This document shows positions 20,741 to 30,240 of a stretch of DNA of 64,000 nucleotides, one piece after another. The notes under the pieces were generated by a model. It worked only from the letters and a program-made list of their open reading frames with translations, had not been told where the DNA came from and did not search any database. Position numbers and translations under genes: made by a program. Within the stretch, counting starts at the first letter, position 1, and every line of letters starts with the position of its first letter. The stretch comes from Closterium sp. Naga37s-1 (Eukaryota; Streptophyta; Zygnematophyceae; Desmidiales; Closteriaceae). The stretch is taken from positions 2,725,501 to 2,789,500 of the forward strand of contig CANJKZ010000955.1 in NCBI GenBank assembly GCA_947471745.1, in the 5' to 3' direction.

Positions 20741-21836
20741 TAATCGCCTCTACGTAAGAGCGCAGGTTCTGGATGTCTGGTGCATCCGTGTCTCCCTCGG
20801 GGGCAAGCAGCATGGAAGCGAAACGAGGTACAGCAGCTGCAAGACACTCAAAGTCCTCCTGCCTGTCCTCAAGGACGTCCGTGCCAAGAGACCACTCACC
20901 CCTGACTGATGAAGGACTGGCAGACTCAGACGCAGCAACAAGAGCAGTGGCGTAGTCTAGACGACAGGCAGCAGCAAAGTCAACGAGCTCAACAACGAGG
21001 GCAGACCCAGCAGTGGACTCAAAAGAAGGGTCAGTAACAACTGTGTTGAGGAGACAAGAGACAGTGGGACTGGCAGCACGAGCCCGGTCTGACTCAAGGT
21101 TAGGGACGGCAGGAAGAGAGGACTCGGGAGGAGGCTGCAGAGGAACACGCAGTCGAACAGAGGAAGGACGAAGTGCCATAGCGTAGGTGCCGGGGAGAGG
21201 AGGGGGACGCAGACGAGGAACGCAACGACCAGTGCGAACAGGGGAGGCAGGACGAGACGCGGGCGCACGACGCTCTATAAGTCCGCCGGTCGGCTCAGTG
21301 TAATGAAAAGGAGCAGGCCATGGGGAGGCTGGCTGTAACAGCGGCTGCGACTAGTCAGGCGGTGGACACAGTATGGGAGGAGGAAGGCCTGTAGAAAAGG
21401 GGACACCAAGAACCTGATGAAGCAGGGGAACAAAGTACAGTCGCGGCCGCATAGTGCCTCTAGCACCTCCAGCTCCATGGTCAACAACTCCAGCTCCTCT
21501 AGCTCCAGCGCCTCCTGCGCCAGTGCCTCCAGCTTTAGCGCCAACAGCTCCAGCACCTTAAACCCTAAACCCCAAACCCGTAGTCTCAGCACCTCCAGGC
21601 TCAGCACCCCCAGACCCGGCACCCTCAGCCTCAGCACCCCCAGGCTCCACACCCCCAGGCTCCGTACCCCCAGGCTCCGCACCCCAACGCTCCGCAACCC
21701 CAAACGCAGCACCCCTAGACGCAGCACCTCAAGCAGCAGCACCAGATCCGACAGCTACCTCAACAGGCACAGTACCAGGGAGAGGGTCTACCTGAGATAC
21801 ACATGAGGGAGCAGGACCCTTGGGGGGGGGAGGGGT
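20741..21836 (-). pseudogene. Copia-A integrase-RT linker of E6
   Basis: The RT-proximal half encodes VELVDFAAACRLDYATALVA and EDRQEDFECLAAAVPRF in one frame (20715-21179). The integrase-proximal half (21420-21760) is an array of Gly/Val/Leu or, in the proper frame, GAEPGG-type repeats, and lacks the QLREWF segment. No enzyme domain. Confidence 0.75.
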
Positions 21837-23937
21837 CTACCGGAGGAGGACCTGGAGCAAGGAAGAGCGGCGGGGGTGGGGGAGGGGCAGAGCGGTAGTG
21901 GAAGAGCCGGTAATAGGGAACCGACTCGTCAAAAGTGACGTCCAGAGAGGGGAAGACACGGCGCCAGGTGGGGTGGTAAAACTCCCAGCCAGGTGCGTTA
22001 GGGGAAAATCCAAGGAAGACGCAGGGAATAGCGCAGGCGGAGAGCTTCTCTGCGGGCGTATCACGAACAAAGGCACGAGAACCCTAGACCCGGAACACCG
22101 ACGCATCGCCAAACTTCTCCGTCCACCGCAGGGTAGGCGAGGTCTCCGGCAAGGAGACATGGGGCTAGAGGTTGAGCTGATGCGTAGCGTACTGGACCGC
22201 AAACGGCCACAGAAAATGGGGAGCAGCCGCATGGATCATGGAGGTACGAGCGACTTCCATGACTAAGCCAATGCGGCGCTCAGCAATCCCATTTTGCTGA
22301 GGGGGATCGGGAAGCGTGAACGGCTGGAGAATGCCCTCCCCACGACAAAAGTCCCGCAAGAAGTCGGAGGAGAACTCACCACCTCTGTCAGAGTGCAGAC
22401 GCAGGACAAGAAGGTCGTGGTGGACCCGCTCGCGGACCTGGAGATGGACTGCGCGGATCCAAGGGATCAAGACATCAGGGACCTCCCCCTTGCTGCGCAA
22501 GGGGAAGACTGTGGTGTACCGCGTGTAATCGTCAACAACCAGCAGAAAGTAGCGCTCGCCGCCCTGTGCACTGACGCGGGCTGGGCCCCACACGTCCATG
22601 TGGAGTGTCTGCAGGGGAGCAGTCGTCGGGGGAAATGAGGAGGAGTGAGGAGCGGCACGCTGCCACCCCTCGACGCAAAGAAGGTAGGGCGGGGCAGGCG
22701 AGGGCGGGAGGGGAGGCAGAGACCAGGGAAGACCAGAGACAAGGAGGGGGGAGTGCATGCCACGAAGGCGTGGCAGGGAGGGGTGACCAAGGCGGTGGTG
22801 CCATTGAAGAGTCTGGTGCGACAGGAGGCGACACGAGCAAGGGGGTGCTACTAGACCTGACGCGGACACCTGGGCAGACGCAGCTATCTGAGGAGGCTCG
22901 GTAGCCAGTGTGTAGAGACTCGACCCAGGCCGACGAGTGAACGTGGCCAGTTGACGGCGTGTCCGCGTACACGTGCAGATCGACACACGCTGGCCCCCAA
23001 GAGTTGTGGTAGTGACCATCACATCCTGGAGGGCTGCGGTACTCACCAAGTTTGTAGAGAACGAGGGGAGGTGAAGACCTGACAATGAGCCGGACGGAAC
23101 CGCCGGACACGGGAGAATAGTGGAGGAACGGGCAAAGACTGGGCCCCCGGAGGGGTCAGCTAGTCTGACCGGTACAGGTGCAGAGAGAGGAGTGAGGGTG
23201 GTGCTGTCGTGAAAGAAACAGTGTGAAGCACCTGAGTCAAGCGTAAAGGTGTGCATGGCCTCAGCAGGCGCAGTACCAGGGAGAGCAGACTCACTAGCAC
23301 CTATAGCAGCAGCCTCTATACCTGGGTCAGGCAGCACACACAAGGAACAGTCACCCTGACAACCAATAGGCAAAGCATATATGGCTGTGAGGATAGCGTT
23401 ATAGTCTAGAGCAAAAATATCCACACCCAGCCTAAGCAGCTCTAGCCAGCGGGGAAGCTCAGCCGCAGCGCCAAACTCTGCACGCCAGGTGTCGGTCATA
23501 CCGGAGAAGCAGCGGGACTGTGTGTGACCAACTGTCCCACAAGTCTGACCAGCCCGAGCACCTGTGCGGATGACGTACGGGCAGCGAGCACTACTCCAAG
23601 ACGCCCCACACTGTGCGTACCACTCACGAAGCTGCTGAGGCGTAAGGGTCACTCGCTGACGTCGTTGCAGCTGCGCCTGGCCACCGCCACAAACTCCCAA
23701 CTGAACAGCTGCACAGCAACTGCTACTACTGCCACCGCCACCTCTCCTACTAGCGTACCACTCACGTAGCTGCTGGGGTGGAAGGGACTCGCGTGGACTC
23801 CGCTGCAGCTGCATCTGGCCACCGCAGATAACTCCCCACCGAACAGCTGCACAGTGACTGCTAGTACGGCCGCCACCACTCCCACTGCTGCCACCACCGC
23901 CGTCACCACTCCCACCGCGATGACGAAGAGAAGTCAT
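21837..23937 (-). CDS. Copia-A internally deleted gag fused to protease and integrase (E6)
   Basis: From ATG 23937-23935 (MTSLRHRGG) the frame is open to 22165, part of a 729-codon frame. The gag core is gone: five N-terminal residues run into a Gly/Ser tail. Three copies of a QLREWY segment follow: PPQQLREWYASR, TPQQLREWYAQC, and a partial relative upstream (about 23800-23600). Then the zinc motif CPYVIRTG...CGTVGHTQSRCF, the protease LDSGASHCFF (about 23240), pre-integrase HHRLGHPSLPRLRGM, and integrase DDE (MDVWGPARV, LHSDRGGEFSSD, QQNGIAERR). A frameshift near 22165 moves the integrase tail to another frame, down to 21837. Either a deletion derivative or a variant polyprotein without capsid. 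Confidence 0.83.
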
Positions 23938-23940
23938 AGC

Positions 23941-24862
23941 GGGTAAGCTAGGAGGTGCGCGACCAGTAGGGCAGCACGGAGGGAAGGCAGGGCGGCTAGC
24001 AGGCACCAGGGCCGCAAGAGGGCGGCGAGCTGGCTGCAGGCAAGCGGCGAGCGGGCAGCTAGGGGCGGCTAGAGGGGTAGGGGCAGCGGGCGGGGCTGCA
24101 GGGGCGGCGAGAGGGCCGCAAGGGGTGGCGCGCGGGGTTGCAAGGGCGGCTCGCGGGCTGCAGGGGCAGAGAGCGGGCCGCAAGGGGGGGGGCGCGCAGG
24201 GCTGCAGGGGCAGCGAGCAGGGCAGCAGGGGCGGCGGGCGGGCCGCAAGAGGCGGCGCGCGGGGCTGCAAGGGCGGCGAGAGTGCCGCAAGGGGTAGCGC
24301 GCGGGGCTGCAGGGGCGGTTCGCGGGGCTGCGGGGGCAGCGAGCAGGGCAGCACTGGTGGCGCGCGGGGCCAAGGGGGGGTTCGTGGGCTGCAGGGGCAA
24401 AGTGCGGGGCTGCAGAGGCGGCGCGCGGGGCTGCAGGTGTGGCGAGCAGGGCAGCACTGGCGGCACGCGAGGCCTAGGGACGGGCGGGGCGTAGGGTCGA
24501 CGGGCGACGGGCCTAGGGGCTACGGGCGTCGGGCAGGGGCCTAGGGGCGACGTGCGATGGGCTGGGGCCTAGGGGGCAACGGGCAACGGGCCGGGGCTAA
24601 GGGCCACGGGCCTACGGGCGACGGGCGTCGGGCCGGGGCCTAGGGGCGACGTGCGACAGGCCGGGGCTAGGGGCGACAGGCCGGGGCCTAGGGGGCGACG
24701 GGCGACGGGCCGGGGCCTAGGGGCGACGGGCGACGGGCCGGGGCCTAGGGTCGATTGGCAGGCCGCACGAGGGCGGCGCGCGGGGCAGCAGGTGCGGCAC
24801 GAGGGTCGCTAGGGGCGGCGCGTGATCCAACAGGTCGGCTAGTGGGGGAGCGCTGTGGTGGG
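23941..24862 (-). repeat. GC-rich minisatellite leader of E6
   Basis: Two repeat styles: 23990-24470 uses GGGGCTGCAGGGGCGGC and CCGCAAGGGG words; 24470-24760 uses GGGCGACGGGCCGGGGCCTA. Long frames through it (Pro/Ala-rich on the minus strand) reflect composition. It occupies the gag-leader interval. Confidence 0.82.
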
Positions 24863-24905
24863 CCAAAAAAAAAACGGTCCTAACGAAGGACCTGCTCTGA
24901 AACCA
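24863..24905 (-). other. T-run, hairpin and primer-binding site of E6
   Basis: In element sense: TGGTTTCAGAGC (24905-24894), then GGTCCTTCGTTAGGACC (arms 24887-24892 and 24876-24881, loop 5 bases), then G and ten T, then GGCCCACC. This is the cleanest example of the shared leader signal. Confidence 0.8.
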
Positions 24906-24986
24906 TGTCAGAATAATGAACGAGAATGGATGAACTAACCCTAATTTGGGTTGTACCCCATATGGGCTACCCCACTATAGCCTTCT
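24906..24986 (-). repeat. Copia-A 5' LTR of E6, truncated
   Basis: The inner end is normal (TGTCAGAATAATGAACG on the plus strand, the complement of the LTR 3' end). Similarity runs to TATAGCC at about 24986 and then stops, about 40 bases short of a full LTR. The gypsy LTR remnant begins there. Confidence 0.8.
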
Positions 24987-25108
24987 AGTTAGGCTAGCCA
25001 CTACATTAGCGTGTGCCTTCATTGTATCATCAGCCTGTTCAATTACATTCTCGTTATTCGTTATTCTGCACACTCTCCTTTACAACTCATAACACTTGGT
25101 ATCAGAGC
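24987..25108 (+). repeat. Gypsy E7: LTR 3' end and primer-binding site
   Basis: The primer site TGGTATCAGAGC is perfect at 25097-25108. The sequence before it ends CTCATAACA (25086-25094), a normal LTR terminus, with CT between. Bases 24987-25094 are thus the 3' part of a 5' LTR cut by the Copia-A insertion. No second copy of this LTR is in the window, so its length is unknown. Confidence 0.72.
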
Positions 25109-25922
25109 TACTTTCCTAGTTCACCCCACTTTTCGAGGATAGTTTGGTGGCACGGTTGTGGCTGGTATAAGTGGACTACACGTCGGTTGGCCGCAGGGTT
25201 TGTTAATTCAAACCTGCCCGACTCCGATAGTTCGTGTTTTCTATTTCGCGTGAAGGCCACCGAGACCCGCTTGCCCACCAGACGTAGTGCTAGACACATG
25301 GATCAGGAGGCGGTGAACAGACTCATGGCGCAAGTGGCGGAGATGCAGGAGGGCATGAAGTCATTAATGGTGGAAGTGACAACCTTACGTGGAGAAAAAG
25401 CCGAGCTACGCCAGGCGCGAGGTGAAGCGCGCCAGGAGTCACCCGATGACGAAGGCGAGGGCAACAGTCAAGCGGTGAGCAACCCGTTGAATGCGCTCAC
25501 CCGTGACTTCAAAGAGGAAGACAGGCAGTGAGCGACAACAGTGCCAGTTGCAGTAACAACGATCAAGATTAAACCCGTCAACCCACCCCCGTTTAATCCT
25601 GCGGACAAGACGACTACAGTGAAGGGGTGGCTGTTCGGTGTTGAAGTCTTTTTCACTGCAGCACGTGTGAACGACGATGCCACGCGTATAAATTACGCAG
25701 TTTCTTTTCTCTGAGGCACAGCGCTTGAGTGGTGGCGCCAAACCCTAGAAACGGTGACCACGACAGGTGTGACACATGCGGCAGACGGGACCTCAACAGT
25801 GACTAATCAAGTGGCGGAACCGATCTTCGAAGTGACCAAGATACGCACGTGGAGAGAGTGGGGCGCAGCCTTACGAGATCGCTTCGAGCATGTATCTGCC
25901 TCGGAGCAAGCTTGCATGAAGT

Positions 25923-27550
25923 TGTCAGAATATTATGCTCTAGCCTGTAGTGGGGTGCTCTATAGCGAGTACAACCCTTCTAGGGTTTGCTATTTGTATC
26001 CTCATTCTTGCTAGTGCAACCCCTTCCTCTTTGCCTAAACTGTTTCTTGCCTAGCTAGGGCTTTCCTAGCTATGGCGCCTTCTTCTACTGCTTATCTTCA
26101 CATGGTATTAGAGCGATATGCTCCTGGCCTGTGGGCCCCACCTCACTGCTTCCGCTGCTACTGCTACTCCCTGTCCGCCGCGCGCCCCGTGGTGCGCGGC
26201 GTCGAAATTAGGGTTTTTCAGCCCGCCGTGCGCCCCGAGGCGCGCGGCGGTTTTCTGCCCGCCGTGCGCCCCGAGGCGCGCGGCGGTTTTCTGCCCGCCG
26301 TGCGCCCCGAGGCGCGCGACGGGTTTCTGCCCCGTCACTCGACGCGTCGCCCCCAGGAGGCGCTACGACGGGCGACGGGGACCCGCGCGTCGCCCCCCGT
26401 CGCCCGTCGTGGCCTGCGCGCGGCCCGTACAGCCGGCGCGCGGCCCGTACGGGCTGCGCCAGGCCTGCGCGCGGCCCGTACGGGCTGCGCCAGGCCCGCG
26501 CGCGGCCCGTACGGGCTGCGCCAGGCCCGCGCGCGGCCCGTACGGGCTGCGCCAGGCCCGCGCGCGGCCCGTACGGACTGCGCCAGGCCCGCGCGTGGCT
26601 CGGGCCGCCTGCGCGCGGTTCGGGAGGCTGTGCCAGGCCCGTGGGCGGCCCGTTCTTCGCTGCCCCTGTCCTCCCCGCTGTCCCCCGTGCTTCTGAAGGC
26701 GCCCCACCCCTCCTTCTGCCTGTTCTCCTGGATTAGGGTTTGGGGGTGGGGGGTATGGGGGTGCAGCTTCTGTGTGCCGTTCCCTGCTCCTCCTCCTCCT
26801 CCGTCTCCCTGTGCTGCAGCTGCCGCTGAAGGGGGGTGGACCTGTTGGAGCCGTCGGAGTGGTACTAAGGGGGGGTGAAGAGGGAGTGGAGCTAGGGGTG
26901 AAGCAGGGGGTGTGTGTCAGGGGGGGTGGTACTGTTTGGGGGAGGTTGAACGGAGGTTGCCGTCGTGTCGCCAGCAGCACCTGTAGTCCGGGGAGTTGCT
27001 CCGGTAGCCCAGTCGTAGCCACCTGTGCCAGTCGCCCGTGGGTCCGTTGCTCGTCTGCCGCTACTTTTAGCCGCGGGGCCAGTTACTCCAGTAGTCCGGA
27101 GCGCTGTTCCGGTAGCCGCTGTGCCAGTGTGCCTCCTGTTGCCCGTGTGTCTGCAGCTTCAGTCGTCGCCTCCTATCTCCTCTCCTCTCACTGTCCCTCC
27201 TCCTCCTCACTTGCCCGTTGTGACTACCACTAGCTTTGCTCATAATTGTGAACTTTAAACTATTGCTTCCTGAACTTGTGCTCAGAATGTGTGGTGACAT
27301 TGTGATCCACCCTGAGCTTGTTCTGCTTTGCTTGCTCTGCTGATTACACCCCACTTTGGCTATGGGGGTGTGTCAGAATATTATGCTCTAGCCTGTAGTG
27401 GGGTGCTCTATAGCGAGTACAACCCTTCTAGGGTTTGCTATTTGTATCCTCATTCTTGCTACTGCAACCCCTTCCTTTTTGCCTAAACTGTTTCTTGCCT
27501 AGCTAGGGCTTTCCTAGCTATGGCGCCTTCTTCTACTGCTTATCTTCACA
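25923..27550 (+). mobile_element. TRIM-1: complete non-autonomous LTR retrotransposon
   Basis: A 1,628-bp element: LTRs 25923-26102 and 27371-27550 (180 bp each, two differences), primer site TGGTATTAGAGC at 26103-26114, polypurine tract TATGGGGGTG at 27361-27370, and perfect 5-bp target duplications GAAGT (25918-25922, 27551-27555). No pol domain; frames inside are repeat-driven. Its LTR starts TGTCAGAATATTATGC and shares GTAGTGGGGT, GTACAACCC and TAGGGTT words with the Copia-A LTR. Its last 90 internal bases match the Copia-A 3' untranslated region (GTGATCCACCCTGAGCTTG). Copia-A enzymes probably moved it. The two near-identical LTRs make it one of the youngest insertions here. Confidence 0.95.
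26217..26600 (+). repeat. Tandem repeats in the TRIM-1 leader
   Basis: Three 36-bp units (starts at 26221, 26257, 26293; GCCCGCCGTGCGCCCCGAGG) are followed by about five 31-bp units (CGGCCCGTACGGGCTGCGCC, starts 26441, 26472, 26503, 26534, 26565). They stand where Copia-A elements carry their own leader minisatellites. Confidence 0.9.
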
Positions 27551-28357
27551 GAAGTTGCGTACCTAGTCGTAGATGGCATCTGTCCAAGACTACACAGCGT
27601 CATTTATGGGCCTCGCCGACCAAGTGGATGACATGTCGGAAGCAGAGCGGTTGGATAAGTATATCAGCGGCCTCAAGTACGAGATTCAATACGAGGTCCG
27701 CAGGAGCCACCCGACATCATTCCTAGAAGCAGTATGGCTGGTGGAGTCAACCGATGCGCTGATGCAGTATGCGAGAGCAGCTTCCCAGGAGGGAATCCGC
27801 TTTCGTGGCCAGACCCATCAGGCCACGATCAACACTGTCCATACACCCGACAGCCCTCCTAAGGGACCGTGTTTTCGGTGTGAGAAGATGGGTCACTTCA
27901 TGCACGACTGCCATGAGAAAACGCCGCTGACGGGGAACGACATGAAGGAGTAGGGAAATGGGAAGAGTCAGTAATTAGCGGGCCCTTTACTGACTGCGCT
28001 CCGTCACCTGAACACCACCATCCCCACCGAGTCGTGGTTCTAATTCATACAATCTATCGCAATCAGCCGAATAACGGGGATAATCATGTGGATCACCATG
28101 TGCTGGTTGCTGGCAAGGTGTTAAAAAATAACTTAGAAATGTTCGTCGATGGAGGGGCCAGCCATAGCCTCTTCAACTTGGCGAAAGCAAAAAAATGAAA
28201 GCTGCAACTTGACAGGTGTCTGCCCGAAGTTGATGCTCGCCTCGTGGATGGAACGCCTCTGGCAATATTGGAAGAAACACGGACGGATCAGATTGAATGC
28301 GGCAACGATTTCGGCTTCAGCATGAAGTTCCTCGCGACGACACTGGATGTCTGCGAT

Positions 28358-28487
28358 TGTCAGATAGTGAAGGAAGGAATGACTGAACTAGCGCGCAGGT
28401 GGGTACAAGTAGGAAACCTAAAAGTGTTGTACCCTATATGAACTACCCCACTACAGCCTAGACAGACTATAGCATATAAGTTTGACA
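28358..28487 (-). repeat. Copia-A 3' LTR of E8 (variant A2)
   Basis: 130 bp. On the minus strand it starts TGTCAAACTTATATGC and ends at about TATCTGACA. This variant has CTACAGCC and AAAAGTGTTGTACCC on the plus strand where the other type has TAGCC and AATTGGGTTGTACCCC. The polypurine complement touches it at 28488. The outer end is set by alignment with the E12 and E13 LTRs and may be off by up to 20 bases. Confidence 0.83.
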
Positions 28488-28716
28488 CACCCCCATAGGC
28501 AAAGTGGGGGAGAACAAGAGGTCACAAGACCGGTCAAGAAAGGCAAAGCAAGCTCAGGGTGGATCACAAAGTTACCACGCATTCTGAGCACAAGCAAATG
28601 GCCACAAGGCCAATTCACATGCAGAGTTATATAAAGGAGAACAAGCAATCCAGTGAACACAACCTAGCAAGTGTAAGCATGCAGGTATATGTATAGAGAT
28701 CACAGTACAAGTAGAG
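28488..28716 (-). other. Copia-A 3' untranslated region of E8
   Basis: Polypurine tract, then about 220 bases strongly conserved with 19079-19340, 47221-47450, 54916-55145 and 62572-62800. It contains GTGATCCACCCTGAGCTTG and a TATA-like run after GCATGC. No ORF. Such conservation in non-coding sequence suggests a cis function in the element RNA. Confidence 0.75.
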
Positions 28717-30240
28717 TCAAGAAATGAGCAAGTGAGGCCAAGTAGGCACAAGACCTAGCATAGTACAAAAACGCTGATGATCACAAGGCTGAAGTGCCTT
28801 GGTAAAGATATCAGCAGTGTTGGCCCGAGTGGCCACGTAAGCAAGACGAAGCTGACCACACTGCTCTAACTCTCGAGCAAGGAAGTAGCGCAGAGCAATG
28901 TGCTTCGTTCTGTGCTCGAGTCTGTTCTCCTGACACAAGGCAAGCATGGCGTTGTTGTCGACGTACAGAACTGGAGGAGAACGAGGTGCCTCTCCCAAGT
29001 CGGTCAGCAGGTAGGTGAGCCAGCGTAACTCCTGTGCAGCCATGGCCCCAGCGTAGATCTCAGCCTCACAACTGGAGCTGAGAACAGAAGACGAGCGGGT
29101 AGACCGCCAAGAGACAGAGCCGGAGCCAAGGCTGAAGGTGTAACCCTGTGACGACCGCTGCGTAGCCAAGTCGTCAACCCAGGAAGCGTCTGCGTGACCA
29201 GTGAGGACAACTCGAGCCCGTCCTCCAAGCACGAGCCCCATGCCCGACGTACTGCACAAGTAGCGCAACACCCTCTAAGCTGCATCCATGTGCTCCTTCC
29301 TGTGTCTGCCAGGAGCGACACAGCGTGCTAGAATGCTAAGAGGGTAGGCAAGTTTAGGTCGAGTGCATGTCATCAGGTACATGAGGCAGCTCACAAGCTC
29401 TGGATACGGGCCACTCGGCTCTACGGACTCGTCCGAAGGTGGAGCTAAGAGCAAGTGACCGGTAGGCAGAGGAGTGGACTGTGGCGAGGATTACGTGAAG
29501 GAAAAGTGCTGAAGGACCTGCTGCACCATGTGTGACTGAGTCAAGGTAATGGTGCACTGTGCTCTGTCCCGGGTGATCCGCAAGCCAAGATAGCTTGTCA
29601 GCTCGCCCAAGTCTGTGCACGTGTGTCTCTTCTGCAGCTCAGACTTCACGTGGGCGAGTGCCTTAGTGTCAACAGTAGCAAAGACTAAGTCGTCTACGTA
29701 CACAAGATCGTAGAACGGCGGCAGAGTGAAGTCAGTGCGTAGAAACAGCGACGGGTCAGCAGTGGAAGGAGCAAACCCAAGAGCAGCAAGAGTCGTCCTG
29801 AGTGTGTCGTGCCACTCACGAGGTGCCTGGCGGAGACCGTAGACTGGCCGTCGGAGGCTCCACTGGGTATCAGCAAGAAATGACCCAGTAAAGCCAGTTG
29901 GGCGGCGCAGCCAGATCTCCTCGTGCAGGCTGCCCTGTAGGAAGGCTGTGCTGAAGTCAAGAGAGTGTAGCTTGTAGTCACGCTGAGCGGCGACGTGCAG
30001 CAAAACCCGAAGAGTGGTCATCTTTGGGGTAGGGGAGAAGGTATGGAAGAAGTCAACTCCCTGTCGCTGACTGAAGCCACGTGCAACGTAACGCGCCTTG
30101 AGGACAGGCGGAGAACCCGGCGGCCGCTTCACCCTGAAAATCCACATGCCACTGACAATGTTCGCCCCAGGCGGGGGAACCTCGTCGATGTAGGTGCCTG
30201 TGGACTTCCAGGAAGCCATCTCTGTGTCCATGGCTGTCTG
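28717..30240 (-). pseudogene. Copia-A reverse transcriptase and RNase H of E8
   Basis: RT belongs to a 732-codon open frame (31689-29491): MASWKSTGTYIDEVPPPGAN, WIFRVKRPPGSPP, ARGFSQRQGVDFFHTFSP, SLDFSTAFLQGSLHEEIW and YVDD (29700-29689) are all present. The frame stops at 29491 (HFSFT-stop). RNase H follows in another frame with HADASWVDD, SSCEAEIYAGAMAAQELRW, YVDNNAMLALC, KHIALRYFLAREL and ANTADIFTKAL, ending near 28717. RT in this copy has all its hallmark residues; the break between RT and RNase H is the main defect. Confidence 0.9.

Larger units (their letters stand above)
25298..28357 (+). pseudogene. Ty3/gypsy-type gag and protease start (E7), split by TRIM-1
   Basis: The start is ATG 25298. 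The first 78 codons (MDQEAVNRLMAQVAEMQ, ELRQARGEARQE) look like a coiled coil, common at the start of chromovirus-like gag. A TGA at 25529 and another near 25712 interrupt the capsid region, which shows FNPADKTTTVKGWLFGVE, ALEWWRQTL and TWREWGAALRDRF, the Retrotrans_gag pattern. TRIM-1 is inserted at 25923. Gag resumes at 27556 (VQDYTASFMGLADQVDDMSE, LDKYISGLKYEIQYEV) and ends with a canonical zinc knuckle CFRCEKMGHFMHDC at 27870-27911. A retropepsin-like FVDGGASHSLFN follows near 28140-28180 (usual VDSGAS) with a stop soon after. RT, integrase and 3' LTR are missing. Confidence 0.82.

Noticed and set aside
26072-26878. 268-codon frame in TRIM-1
   Set aside because: It starts inside the LTR and is mostly tandem repeats; no domain, and TRIM elements are normally non-coding.
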